Source: Oerskovia merdavium
GTDB taxonomy: Bacteria; Actinomycetota; Actinomycetes; Actinomycetales; Cellulomonadaceae
Reading direction: 5' to 3'
Assembly: GCF_014836755.1 (NCBI RefSeq)
Contig: NZ_JACSQF010000001.1
Span: 478,093-523,015 of the forward strand
Length of the DNA: 44,923 nt
Positions within the stretch are counted from its first letter, which is position 1. Each line of letters starts with the position of its first letter. The notes below the pieces were generated by a model. It searched no databases. It was not told the DNA's origin and saw only the letters and a program-made list of their open reading frames with translations. The position numbers were made by a program, and so were the translations under genes. Of the stretch, positions 17,891 through 26,292 are shown piece after piece.

Positions 17891-17967
17891 CATGCGGTCG
17901 TCGTTCGTCGACCATGCGGTCGTCGCTCGGAACCAGCCGATTCCTGACGCCAAGCGCATGCTCGGCG
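17891..17967. repeat. 77-bp intergenic repeat, copy 1
   Basis: It aligns without gaps to 18094-18170, with 71 of 77 positions identical by my count. Each copy contains two tandem catgcggtcgtcg units about 22 nt apart and ends in cgcatgctcggc. With the preceding gccgag, the left end gccgagcatgcg (17885-17896) and the right end cgcatgctcggc (17955-17966) form a perfect 12-bp inverted repeat, so a strand could fold on itself. The element resembles a REP/MITE-type repeat; not coding as far as I can see. Confidence 0.75.
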
Positions 17968-17994
17968 GCGGGCGCATCCCCGGGCACGACGAAC

Positions 17995-18043
17995 GGCCCC
18001 TGGGGTCCGCGCCGGCACCATGCCTGCACGGACCCTAGGGGCC
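17995..18043. terminator. Large hairpin between convergent genes
   Basis: ggcccctggggtccg (17995-18009) pairs with cggaccctaggggcc (18029-18043), 14 of 15 positions, around a 19-nt loop. It lies between the convergent SRPBCC and PadR genes and between the two 77-bp repeats. Likely a bidirectional terminator. Confidence 0.65.
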
Positions 18044-18093
18044 CGGGTGACCGGTGGGTCACCGGTCGGTCATCGGCTCGTCGCCGAGCCGAC

Positions 18094-18170
18094 CATGCGG
18101 TCGTCGTTCGTCGAGCATGCGGTCGTCGTTCAGAACCAGCCGGTTCCTGACGCCCACCGCATGCTCGGCG
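18094..18170. repeat. 77-bp intergenic repeat, copy 2
   Basis: Same orientation as copy 1 and 203 nt downstream of it. The left end gccgaccatgcgg has one mismatch to the inverted right end ccgcatgctcggc. It ends about 20 nt before the PadR stop codon. Confidence 0.75.
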
Positions 18171-18191
18171 ACGGTCACGACCTGCCGAGAT

Positions 18192-19184
18192 TCACGCCTG
18201 CGGCGCGTCCTCGGTGCCGTCGGTGGGCTCCGGGCTGGCGTCCGCGGCCGCGTCGACGATCGTGGGGTCGACGTCGGTCGGAGCCCCCGAACCCGTCGCT
18301 GCGGCGGCCGACGCGTCGGACGGTCCCGCGAGGATCAGGTAGAGCTCGCGGCGCGTGCGCTCGAGGAGCGCGACGGCCTGGGCCACCTGCTCGTCCGAGC
18401 CCGACCGGGCGACCTGCCGGAGCGCCTCGGCGACCTGCTGGAGCGAACCTCGGAGCTGCCGCGCCGGGCGGACGCCGCCGTCGGCCGCGTCCTGCCAGGG
18501 AGAGCCGAGCTCGTCGGCGTGCTCGGTGACGTAGGTGCGACCGTCGTCGGTGAGGCTCGCGAGCTTGCGCCCGCCCTCGGCCGTGATGGTCACGAGGCCC
18601 TCGTCCTCGAGCAGGCTCAGCGCCGGGTAGATCGCGCCGGGGCTCGGACGCCACGCACCCGAGGTGCGCTCGCCGATCTCCTGGATGATCTGGTACCCGT
18701 GCATGGGCGCCTCGGTCAGGAGGAGCAGGACCGCGGCGCGGATGTCACCGCGCCCGGCACGACCGCCGGGGCCACGGCCGCCAGGGCCGCGGTGCCCGCG
18801 AGGGCCACCACCGGGTCCGCCACGGTGCCCGCGGGGCCCGCGTCCTTCGAACCGGTCGTCGAAGCGCTCGTCGGATCCGCCGTGCTCGTGATGGTCGTGG
18901 TGACCCGGGTGACCGTGGTGGCCGTCGGGGCCACGCCCCGGTCGGCCCGACCCCTCGGGTCCGCGACCGGGCTCACCGCGGCCGGAGCCGTCGGGTCGGC
19001 CGCCACGGCGACCGCGGGGCCCGCCGAAGTCGGCGCCGAAGTCCGGGCCGAAGCCCTCTCCGGACTCGGGGAAGTCGTCGCGTCGGCGACGGGGTCGGCC
19101 CTCGAAGGAGTCGAATGCGCCTGCGCGGCCGGAACGGTCGCGGGGCGGACGGGAAGATTCTGGGTGCTGGTGGGGGGTACGCAT
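18192..19184 (-). CDS. PadR-family regulator with long His/Gly/Arg-rich N-terminal tail
   Basis: This 330-aa transcriptional regulator has a PadR winged-helix domain at about 147-220 (AVLLLLTEAPMHGYQIIQEI, then GAIYPALSLLEDEGLV), followed by a helical dimerisation region and an acidic C-terminal tail. The first 146 residues are low-complexity: Gly, Arg, Asp, Pro and a histidine cluster GHHGHPGHHDHHEHGG at 88-103. Such a cluster could bind Ni, Zn or Cu. The ATG at 19184 follows GGAGA 8 nt upstream; an upstream ATG at 19343 would add an unlikely Arg/Pro-rich stretch. A strong promoter with an AT-rich operator-like block lies 180 nt upstream, suggesting autorepression. Confidence 0.85.
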   Translation of the reverse strand: MRTPHQHPESSRPPRDRSGRAGAFDSFEGRPRRRRDDFPESGEGFGPDFGADFGGPRGRRGGRPDGSGRGEPGRGPEGSGRPGRGPDGHHGHPGHHDHHEHGGSDERFDDRFEGRGPRGHRGGPGGGPRGHRGPGGRGPGGRAGRGDIRAAVLLLLTEAPMHGYQIIQEIGERTSGAWRPSPGAIYPALSLLEDEGLVTITAEGGRKLASLTDDGRTYVTEHADELGSPWQDAADGGVRPARQLRGSLQQVAEALRQVARSGSDEQVAQAVALLERTRRELYLILAGPSDASAAAATGSGAPTDVDPTIVDAAADASPEPTDGTEDAPQA

Positions 19185-19356
19185 GTGGTGTCTCCTGTGA
19201 TGAGTCTGTTCTGTCTGTGGAGCCCCTCTGCGGGGCGGCCCGAGCGCTGGGCTCGGGTGGCGGGTGCCGGCGGGTTCTCGTCGGTTCTGCGACGGGCCCT
19301 CGGCCTGACATCCGGGTCCTCGACGCGGTGCGCTGTTCCGCACCCTCTGCGTCGAT

Positions 19357-19392
19357 GAGTTAAAGATATATCGCTGACGTATCGATAGTCAA
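19357..19392 (-). promoter_or_regulatory. Promoter and operator-like AT block of the padR gene
   Basis: On the minus strand TTGACT (complement of 19387-19392) is followed after 16 nt by TATATC (complement of 19365-19370), a near-consensus SigA promoter. Between and over the -10 are GATATATC (a palindrome), CGATACGT and ATCGAT, an AT-rich patch conspicuous in this genome and similar to sites bound by PadR proteins. The leader to the start codon would be about 170 nt. The rest of the interval to 19585 holds only a -10-like TACAGT at 19466-19471 for the divergent gene. Confidence 0.6.
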
Positions 19393-19585
19393 CCCCTGAT
19401 CTCGATCGAGTGTCGAGACCTTCCGTCGGCCGCCGGCCGACCACCCAAGACACCGTCCGGGTCGTACAGTGACCTGAAGGACCCGGACCGGCTCGCGACC
19501 CGGGACCGCAGCAGTCACCGTGCAACGACGCACACCCCGCACCGTCGCACGTCCCACGCCCACCGAGACCACGACAGAGGCGCAG

Positions 19586-20548
19586 ATGACGACCAGCACC
19601 CCGGGTCCCACGCAGACCCCGCGGCACTTCCTGATGTGCCGCCCCACGTACTTCACGGTCAGCTACGAGATCAACCCCTGGATGGACCGCGCCCGCCCCG
19701 TCGACACCGCGCTCGCCGTCTCCCAGTGGGAGCGCCTGCGCGACGTGTACCTCGACCTCGGGCACCAGGTCGACCTCATCGAGCCGGAACCCGGCCTGCC
19801 CGACATGGTCTACGCGGCCAACGGCGCGACCGTCGTCGACGGCCTGGTCTACTCGGCGCTCTTCCGGCACCCCGAACGCGCCCCCGAGGGGCCCGCGTAC
19901 CTCAAGTGGTTCGCGGACCGCGGCTACGTGACCCACTCGGCCGACCACGTCAACGAGGGCGAGGGAGATCTGCTCGTCGCGGGCGACGTCGTCCTGGCCG
20001 GGACGGGATTCCGCACCGAGGTCAGCGCCCACCAGGAGGCGGCCGACCTGTGGGGCCGCGAGGTCCTCACGCTCGAGCTCGTCGATCCGCGCTTCTACCA
20101 CCTCGACACCGCGCTCGTGGTCCTGCGCGGCAGCGAGGGCAGCGGCGGCGGCGCGGGCACTCCGCGTGTCGCGCCGGACGGCACGCCGCCACCTCTCCTC
20201 TCCCCCCTGCCCGACGGCGCCGCTCCCCCGCGCGACGCGGCGCACCTCACGCGTGCTCGCGCCGAGGCGACGGTCGACGTCGCCTACTACCCGCCGGCCT
20301 TCTCCCCCGCGTCCCAGGAGCTCCTGGCCGAGCGCTACCCCGACGCCCATCACGCGCCCGAGGACGACGCGCTGGTCCTGGGCCTCAACGCCGTGAGCGA
20401 CGGGCTGCACGTGATCCACACCCCGGCGGCGACCCGCTTCGCCGCGGCGCTGGCCGAGCGGGGCTACGAGACCATCGGGGTCGACACATCGGAGCTGCTG
20501 CGCGGGGGCGGCGGGTCCAAGTGCTGCACCCTGGAGATCCGGCCGTGA
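19586..20548 (+). CDS. Guanidino-group hydrolase: arginine dihydrolase-like / dimethylargininase family
   Basis: This 320-aa enzyme belongs to the guanidino-group-modifying fold. The INPWM motif (N30) and AANGA (N79) are 49 residues apart, as for Asn22 and Asn71 that I recall as key residues of cyanobacterial arginine dihydrolase ArgZ. Catalytic His is H172 (YHLDTAL) and the nucleophile is one of C313/C314 in GGGSKCCTLE. Annotation pipelines would call it dimethylargininase. Pairing with rocD, a combination also known for M. tuberculosis Rv2323c-rocD, favours arginine to ornithine (or citrulline) conversion. Residues about 181-228 are a Gly/Pro-rich insertion absent from the family core. The ATG has AGAGG upstream; the stop overlaps rocD as GTGA. 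Confidence 0.85.
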   Translation: MTTSTPGPTQTPRHFLMCRPTYFTVSYEINPWMDRARPVDTALAVSQWERLRDVYLDLGHQVDLIEPEPGLPDMVYAANGATVVDGLVYSALFRHPERAPEGPAYLKWFADRGYVTHSADHVNEGEGDLLVAGDVVLAGTGFRTEVSAHQEAADLWGREVLTLELVDPRFYHLDTALVVLRGSEGSGGGAGTPRVAPDGTPPPLLSPLPDGAAPPRDAAHLTRARAEATVDVAYYPPAFSPASQELLAERYPDAHHAPEDDALVLGLNAVSDGLHVIHTPAATRFAAALAERGYETIGVDTSELLRGGGGSKCCTLEIRP

Positions 20549-21921
20549 GCGCCCAGAGCCAGGCGGTCCCCACCCCCGCGCCCAGCCCGGGCACCACCGC
20601 CGACGCCGCACCGGCCCGCACGACGGGAGCGGCGCCGTCGGGCACCGGAAGCCGACGCCACGACTCGCTCGCGCACAACTACCACCCGCTGCCCGTGACG
20701 ATCGCGACGGGCGACGGCGCCTGGGTCACCGACGTCGCGGGCCGCCGCTACCTCGACCTGCTCGCGGGGTACTCGGCCCTGAACTTCGGGCACCGCCACC
20801 CCGGGCTGATCGCTGCCGCGACCGAGCAGCTCGGGCGCGTCACGCTCACGTCGCGCGCGTTCGACCACGACCTGCTGCACCCGTTCGCGGACCGGCTCAC
20901 GCGCCTGGTCGGGCCGCTCGTCCAGGGCGCCGCCCCGGTCACGTCGGCCGGGCGAGCAGGTGACGGGGGCCGTCCCGGCGACGGCGGCAGCGCCGTGATG
21001 GTGCCCATGAACACGGGCGCCGAGGCCGTCGAGACCGCGATCAAGATCGCCCGCAAGTGGGGCTACGAGGTCAAGGGCGTGCCGGCCGGGCGGGCGAGCA
21101 TCGTCGTCGGGCACGGGAACTTCCACGGACGGACCACGACCATCGTGTCGTTCTCCGACGACCCCGACGCGCGCGACGGGTACGACCCGTTCACACCTGG
21201 TTTCCGCCTCGTGCCGTACGGCGACGCGCGCGCCGTCGCGGACGCGATCGACGAGACCACGGTCGCCGTCCTCATGGAGCCGATCCAGGGAGAGTCGGGC
21301 GTCGTCGTGCCCCCGGACGACTACTGGCCCGCGCTGCGCCGCGTGTGCGACGAGCGAGACGTCCTGCTGATCGCGGACGAGATCCAGTCCGGCCTGGGCA
21401 GGACCGGGACCACGCTCGCGTGCGAGCTGTGGGACGTGAAGCCGGACCTCGTGACGCTCGGCAAGGCCCTGGGCGGCGGCGTCGTACCGGTCTCGGCGGT
21501 CGTCGGGAGGCACGAGATCCTGGACGTGCTGACGCCCGGGACGCACGGATCGACGTTCGGCGGCAACCCGCTCGCGTGCGCGGTCGGCCTCGCGGTCGTC
21601 GGGCTCCTCGAGACAGGCGAGCTCCAGGCCCGCACCCGCGACCTGGGCGAGCACCTGCACGAACGCCTCGCGGGCCTCGTCGACGACGGGCTACTGACGG
21701 GTGTGCGAGGCGTGGGGCTGTGGGCCGGGATCGACCTCGACCCGGCCCGCGGGACGGGCCGCGACCTGTGCGAGGCCCTGCTCGCGCGCGGCGTCCTGGC
21801 CAAGGACACGCACGGCTCGACCATCCGGCTCGCGCCCCCGCTCGTGATCGAACGTCCAGACCTCGACCTCGGGATGGCCGCTCTGCGTGACGCCCTGACG
21901 CAGCTCGCCGCAGATCGGTAG
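20545..21921 (+). CDS. rocD: Ornithine aminotransferase
   Basis: This 458-aa PLP enzyme transfers the delta-amino group of ornithine to 2-oxoglutarate, giving glutamate semialdehyde for proline or glutamate. Class III features are NTGAEAVETAIKIARKWGY, the HGNFHGRTTT block, LLIADEIQSGLGRTG and the Schiff-base lysine K307 in TLGKALGGG. It carries a 40-residue Ala/Pro/Thr-rich N-terminal extension and a Gly-rich insertion (about 128-148), both beyond the usual 400-residue length. The GTG at 20545 overlaps the upstream stop (GTGA), tying it to the guanidino hydrolase. Confidence 0.95.
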   Translation: MSAQSQAVPTPAPSPGTTADAAPARTTGAAPSGTGSRRHDSLAHNYHPLPVTIATGDGAWVTDVAGRRYLDLLAGYSALNFGHRHPGLIAAATEQLGRVTLTSRAFDHDLLHPFADRLTRLVGPLVQGAAPVTSAGRAGDGGRPGDGGSAVMVPMNTGAEAVETAIKIARKWGYEVKGVPAGRASIVVGHGNFHGRTTTIVSFSDDPDARDGYDPFTPGFRLVPYGDARAVADAIDETTVAVLMEPIQGESGVVVPPDDYWPALRRVCDERDVLLIADEIQSGLGRTGTTLACELWDVKPDLVTLGKALGGGVVPVSAVVGRHEILDVLTPGTHGSTFGGNPLACAVGLAVVGLLETGELQARTRDLGEHLHERLAGLVDDGLLTGVRGVGLWAGIDLDPARGTGRDLCEALLARGVLAKDTHGSTIRLAPPLVIERPDLDLGMAALRDALTQLAADR

Positions 21922-21924
21922 AGT
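21919..21924 (+). promoter_or_regulatory. -10 box overlapping the rocD stop
   Basis: TAGAGT begins with the TAG stop codon of rocD and ends 7 nt before the GTG of the aspartate aminotransferase. The intervening ccggagg lies flush against the GTG, too close to act as an SD. Confidence 0.5.
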
Positions 21925-21931
21925 CCGGAGG

Positions 21932-23203
21932 GTGACCACTCCTGCCTCTGACACCTCCACCCGCCTCGCCGAGTGGCAGCAGGCCTACGCTGACCTGCAG
22001 TCCCTCGGCCTGAAGCTCGACCTGACGCGCGGCAAGCCCTCCGCCGAGCAGCTCGACCTCTCCGACGCCCTCCTGGCACTGCCGGGCGCAGGAACGGTCA
22101 CCGACGCCGACGGCACCGACGTGCGCAACTACGGCGGGCTCGACGGCCTGCCGCAGATCCGCCGCATCTTCGCCGAGCTGCTCGACGTCCCCGTCGCCCA
22201 GCTCCTCGCGGGCGGCAACGCGAGCCTCACGCTCATGCACGACACGCTCGCGTTCGCGATGCTGTTCGGTCTGCCCGGCTCCGAGCGCCCCTGGTCGCGC
22301 GAGGAGAAGGTCCGGTTCGTGTGCCCGGTCCCGGGCTACGACCGCCACTTCACGCTGTGCGAGGCGTTCGGCATCGAGATGGTGACCGTCCCCATGACGG
22401 CCGACGGTCCCGACGCCGAGGCCGTCGCCGCGCTCGTCGCGGACGACCCGAGCATCAAGGGCATGTGGGTCGTGCCCACCTACGCGAACCCGGACGGCTC
22501 GGTCGTCTCGCGCGAGGTCGCCCAGCGTCTCGTCTCGATGCCTGCCGCAGCCCCCGACTTCCGCATCATGTGGGACAACGCGTACGCGGTGCACCACCTC
22601 ACGGACGTCGAGACCGAGTCCGCGCCCGCGCTGGCCCTGGCCGCCGAGGCCGGCAACCCGGACCGTGTGCTGCTCTACGCCTCGACCTCCAAGATCACGT
22701 TCCCCGGCGCGGGGGTCGCGTTCCTGGGCTCCTCCCCGGCCAACATCTCCTGGTACAAGAAGCACCTCGCAGCCCAGTCGATCGGCCCGGACAAGGTCAA
22801 CCAGCTCCGGCACGCCGAGTTCTTCGGCGACGCCGAGGGCGTGCGCGCCCACATGCGCAAGCATCGCGACGTGATCGCGCCCAAGTTCGAGGCCGTCGAC
22901 ACGATCCTGCGAGAGCGCCTCGGCACGGACGGCGTCGCGTCCTGGACCGCGCCGCTCGGCGGGTACTTCGTGTCGCTCGACGTCGTGCCGGGCACCGCGG
23001 CGCGCGTGGTCCAGCTCGCCAAGGAGGCAGGCATCGCCCTGACGCCCGCGGGTGCCACGTTCCCGTACGGCAAGGACCCGCAGGACGCCAACATCCGTCT
23101 GGCCCCCACGCTGCCCCCGCTCGACGAGGTCCGCGTCGCGATCGACGGCGTCGCGACGTGCGTCCTGCTCGCCGCGGCGGAGAAGGCCGCAGCGGACGCC
23201 TGA
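21932..23203 (+). CDS. Aspartate aminotransferase, subgroup Ic type
   Basis: This 423-aa PLP enzyme is of the actinobacterial Asp_aminotransf type known from Corynebacterium glutamicum AspT. Visible signatures are the start LGLKLDLTRGKPS, NYGGLDGLPQIR, the AGGNASLTLMHD block, PVPGYDRHF, MWDNAYAVHHL (cofactor Asp) and the Schiff-base lysine K254 in STSKITFPGAG. It interconverts aspartate and oxaloacetate with glutamate and 2-oxoglutarate. The GTG start lies 10 nt after rocD in a leaderless context, so it can be transcribed separately from the ornithine genes. Confidence 0.93.
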   Translation: MTTPASDTSTRLAEWQQAYADLQSLGLKLDLTRGKPSAEQLDLSDALLALPGAGTVTDADGTDVRNYGGLDGLPQIRRIFAELLDVPVAQLLAGGNASLTLMHDTLAFAMLFGLPGSERPWSREEKVRFVCPVPGYDRHFTLCEAFGIEMVTVPMTADGPDAEAVAALVADDPSIKGMWVVPTYANPDGSVVSREVAQRLVSMPAAAPDFRIMWDNAYAVHHLTDVETESAPALALAAEAGNPDRVLLYASTSKITFPGAGVAFLGSSPANISWYKKHLAAQSIGPDKVNQLRHAEFFGDAEGVRAHMRKHRDVIAPKFEAVDTILRERLGTDGVASWTAPLGGYFVSLDVVPGTAARVVQLAKEAGIALTPAGATFPYGKDPQDANIRLAPTLPPLDEVRVAIDGVATCVLLAAAEKAAADA

Positions 23204-23217
23204 CCTGCACCGCACCC

Positions 23218-23256
23218 GACGGGCGGCCCCGGACCCCTGGTCCGGGGCCGCCCGTC
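23218..23256. terminator. 18-bp perfect hairpin after aspartate aminotransferase
   Basis: gacgggcggccccggacc (23218-23235) pairs perfectly with 23239-23256 around a 3-nt loop, 15 nt after the stop. A very strong intrinsic-type terminator without a T-tract. Confidence 0.85.
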
Positions 23257-23360
23257 GTCGCATGATGGAGATCTCGGCCGAGCGGCACCGATGAGTTCTC
23301 GCGCCGCCGCAGGTCGACCCTGGACAGACCCGTGCACCACCCACGACACAGGGAGCACGT

Positions 23361-24422
23361 ATGACCAGCGCACCAGATCTCGCGATCGAGGCCCATGGCC
23401 TCGTCAAGCACTTCAAGGAGACCCGGGCCGTCGACGGGATCGACCTCGCCGTGCCGACCGGCACGGTCTACGGGGTCCTCGGTCCCAACGGCGCGGGCAA
23501 GACCACGGCCGTCCGCATGCTCACGACCCTCCTGCGCCCCGACGCGGGAACAGCCCACGTCCTGGGGCACGACGTCCTGGCCCAGCCCGACGCCGTCCGC
23601 TCGCTCGTAGGCCTCACGGGCCAGTACGCGTCGGTCGACGAGGACCTGACCGGCGCGGAGAACCTCATCGTCATCGCGCGCCTCTACGGGTTCTCGAAGC
23701 CCGCGGCCAGGCGCCGGGGCATGGACCTCATGGAGGCGTTCGGCATCGCCGAGGCCGCGAACCGGCCCGTCAAGACGTACTCGGGCGGCATGCGCCGCCG
23801 CATCGACCTCGCCGCGAGCCTCGTCATGAGCCCGCGGGTGCTGTTCCTCGACGAACCGACCACAGGGCTCGACCCGCGCAGCCGCAACCAGGTGTGGGAC
23901 ATCGTGCGCGTGCTCGTGGCGGACGGCGCGACCGTGCTGCTCACGACCCAGTACCTGGAGGAGGCCGACCAGCTCGCGGACCGCATCGCCGTGATCGACC
24001 ACGGCAAGGTCATCGCCGAGGGCACCGCGACCGAGCTCAAGCGCTCGGTCGGCGAAGGGTCGGTGAGCCTGCGGCTCGCGGACTCGGGCGACCGGCTCCG
24101 GGCCGCGGAGATCGTCGAGCGCGTCCTGCGCGCGGAGGTCGTGCTCGCGCCGGACCCGTACGCGTTCTCGGCGCGCGTGCCCGACGACGGCGCGGACCTG
24201 GCGGCACAGCTCCTGCCCGCTCTCGCGGACGCGGGCATCGCGGTACCGGAGTTCACGCTGGGGCAACCGAGCCTCGACGAGGTCTTCCTGGCTCTCACGG
24301 GCCAGCCGGTCGACGAGGAGGACCAGGACGACGGAGTCGCCACGAACGGCCGAGGTGCCATGAACGACCGCGACACGGCGAACGACCGCGACACGGCGAA
24401 CGACGCTGAGGAGGTGGCCTGA
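23361..24422 (+). CDS. DrrA-type ABC exporter ATP-binding protein
   Basis: This 353-aa ATPase is of the daunorubicin-resistance (DrrA) type. It has Walker [10 protein letters not shown] at 41-49, signature SGGMRRR at 141-147, Walker [16 protein letters not shown] from 161, and the C-terminal family block [16 protein letters not shown]. It powers the permease encoded next for export of a drug, lipid or pigment. The last 35 residues are acidic and contain a tandem NDRDTA repeat encoded by two identical 18-bp units. The ATG has GGGAG upstream. Stop and next start overlap by one base (TGATG). Confidence 0.93.
   Translation: MTSAPDLAIEAHGLVKHFKETRAVDGIDLAVPTGTVYGVLGPNGAGKTTAVRMLTTLLRPDAGTAHVLGHDVLAQPDAVRSLVGLTGQYASVDEDLTGAENLIVIARLYGFSKPAARRRGMDLMEAFGIAEAANRPVKTYSGGMRRRIDLAASLVMSPRVLFLDEPTTGLDPRSRNQVWDIVRVLVADGATVLLTTQYLEEADQLADRIAVIDHGKVIAEGTATELKRSVGEGSVSLRLADSGDRLRAAEIVERVLRAEVVLAPDPYAFSARVPDDGADLAAQLLPALADAGIAVPEFTLGQPSLDEVFLALTGQPVDEEDQDDGVATNGRGAMNDRDTANDRDTANDAEEVA
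24362..24397 (+). repeat. Two identical 18-bp tandem units inside the DrrA-like gene
   Basis: The unit gaacgaccgcgacacggc is repeated exactly and followed by a partial third copy (gaacgac). It encodes the disordered ND-RDTA tail, so copy-number change would be in frame. Confidence 0.85.
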
Positions 24423-25264
24423 TGGCCGCGACCCAGACCGAGGTGATCACCACCCCGGAGGCACAGACCCTGCGCGAGGCCATCGCGATCGACCAGCACC
24501 CGACCCGACCCTCGCCGCTCGCCAACACCCTGACGTTCGCGTGGCGGGCCCTGCTCAAGATCAAGCACGTCCCCGAGCAGCTGTTCGACGTCACGCTGAC
24601 GCCGATCATCTTCACGCTCATGTTCACGTACCTGTTCGGCGGGGCGATCGCCGGGGACACCACGACCTACCTGCAGTACCTGCTGCCGGGCATCCTGGTG
24701 CAGACGGTCCTGATCATCACGGTCTACACGGGGTTCACCCTCAACACGGACATCACCAAGGGCGTGTTCGACCGCTTCCGGTCACTGCCGATCTGGCGTC
24801 CCGCCCCGATCGTCGGCGCGCTTATGGGAGACACGGTCCGGTACACGATCGCGTCGGCCATCACGGTGGGTCTGGGGCTCGCGATCGGGTTCCGGCCCGC
24901 CGGCGGGGTGGTCGGCGTCCTGCTGGCCGTGGCCCTGCTGCTGGTCTTCGCGTTCGCGATCAGCTGGATCTTCACGATCCTGGGTCTCGTGATGCGCACC
25001 CCCAACGCGGTCATGGGCGTCTCGATGCTGGTCCTCATGCCGTTGACCTTCGCGTCGAACATCTTCGTCAACCCGGACACCATGCCCTCCGCGCTGCGCG
25101 CCTGGGCCGAGATCAACCCCGTGAGCCACCTCGCGACCGCGGTCCGCGCACTCATGGCGGGCACCGCGACGTTCGACCAGATCGGCTGGGTGCTGCTGGC
25201 CTCGGTACTGCTCACGGCCGTCTTCGCGCCGATCACGATGCACCTGTACCGCACCCGCAACTGA
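24422..25264 (+). CDS. DrrB-type ABC-2 exporter permease
   Basis: This 280-aa ABC-2 permease has six predicted helices starting about residue 55. It shows the family features GVFDRFRSLPIWRPAPIVGAL (cytoplasmic loop), a Gly/Leu-rich core, SNIFVNPDTMPSALRAWAEI and NPVSHLATAVRALM. The first 30 residues are cytosolic. Together with the upstream ATPase it forms a complete DrrAB exporter. The ATG shares its A with the preceding TGA. Confidence 0.93.
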   Translation: MAATQTEVITTPEAQTLREAIAIDQHPTRPSPLANTLTFAWRALLKIKHVPEQLFDVTLTPIIFTLMFTYLFGGAIAGDTTTYLQYLLPGILVQTVLIITVYTGFTLNTDITKGVFDRFRSLPIWRPAPIVGALMGDTVRYTIASAITVGLGLAIGFRPAGGVVGVLLAVALLLVFAFAISWIFTILGLVMRTPNAVMGVSMLVLMPLTFASNIFVNPDTMPSALRAWAEINPVSHLATAVRALMAGTATFDQIGWVLLASVLLTAVFAPITMHLYRTRN

Positions 25265-25288
25265 TCCCGCCAGACCGTCGGCACGTCA

Positions 25289-25321
25289 GAGCGGGCGCGA
25301 CCTCGAGGGTCACGCCCGCTC
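25289..25321. terminator. Bidirectional hairpin between exporter and usp genes
   Basis: gagcgggcg pairs with cgcccgctc (9 bp), extended by gacc/ggtc after one mismatch, loop tcga. It sits between convergent stops at 25264 and 25348. Confidence 0.75.
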
Positions 25322-25347
25322 GAGCGTGCTCACGTGGGCGGGCGACG

Positions 25348-26292
25348 TCAGTCCGTCGTCGCGTCCTTCGCCGCGGGGGGCTTCTCGTCCTCGCAGCGCT
25401 TGGTCACGACCATGACGGGGCAGGCCGAGTGGTGCAGGACGGCCTGGCTCGTCGATCCCAGGAGCAGGCCTGTGAACCCTCCGCGCCCGCGCGACCCGAC
25501 CACGACGAGGTCCGAGGCCGTCGAGAACTCCGTGAGGAGCTCGGCGCCCGTGCCGTCGAGGACGATCCGCTTGATGGGGACGTCGGGGTTCCCGGCCTCG
25601 TGCCGGTCCACGATGACGTTGAGGCCCTCGGTGATGTCGTCGAGGACCTGCTGGTGGTCGATCGAGGCCGGCAGCCACGCGAGCAGCCCCGCACCGGCCC
25701 CCACGGGCACCCCGGCGACCGCGACGAGCTCGGCGTCCCACGCCCTGGCCTGCCTGATGGCGTGCCGCAGCGCGATGTCCGCGGACGGCGAGCCGTCGAC
25801 GCCGACCACGATCCGCTTGAGCGGCTGGATCGCCGGGAGGTCACCGTCGTCCCCGCCCGACTTGAGCGGGACGACGACCGTGGGGCACCGCGAGTGCGCA
25901 GGCAGCGCCGACGAGACGGTGCCGAGCAGACGCTCGGTGAACCCACCACGGCCCCGTGTCCCGACGACCACGAGGCCGTAGTCCTTGGAGAGCTCGACCA
26001 GGACACCTGCGGCGTCACCGGTCGCTATCGCGGCGGTCGTCCTGACGCCCGCCGCCTCGGCACGCTGGGTCGCCTCGGCCAGGACGGCCTTGGCGCCCTC
26101 CTGGATTGCGGTGTCGTCCAGGGCCGCGTAGCCGCCGTCGAGCGAGGCCGCGGTGAACGACGGGAGCGAGTACGAACACACGACGTGCAGGGGCCAGCCG
26201 ACCTGTCGCGCGTACGCAGCAGCCCAGTCCAGGGCGTGCAGGCTGGGCGCCGAACCGTCGACCCCGACGAGCACGATCTCTGCACGAGTCAT
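25348..26292 (-). CDS. Tandem-domain universal stress protein
   Basis: This 314-aa protein has two UspA domains (about 1-150 and 155-300). Each has a VGVDGS start and an ATP-binding loop, VGTRGRGGFTERLLGTVSS in the first and VGSRGRGGFTGLLLGSTSQ in the second. Such proteins bind ATP and support survival in starvation or hypoxia. The ATG at 26292 is preceded by GGGAGGAGATGAAACC, a strong SD. A minus-strand TAGGTT in an AT-rich patch near 26335 may be its -10. A short Lys/Glu/Pro-rich tail ends the protein. Confidence 0.93.
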   Translation of the reverse strand: MTRAEIVLVGVDGSAPSLHALDWAAAYARQVGWPLHVVCSYSLPSFTAASLDGGYAALDDTAIQEGAKAVLAEATQRAEAAGVRTTAAIATGDAAGVLVELSKDYGLVVVGTRGRGGFTERLLGTVSSALPAHSRCPTVVVPLKSGGDDGDLPAIQPLKRIVVGVDGSPSADIALRHAIRQARAWDAELVAVAGVPVGAGAGLLAWLPASIDHQQVLDDITEGLNVIVDRHEAGNPDVPIKRIVLDGTGAELLTEFSTASDLVVVGSRGRGGFTGLLLGSTSQAVLHHSACPVMVVTKRCEDEKPPAAKDATTD

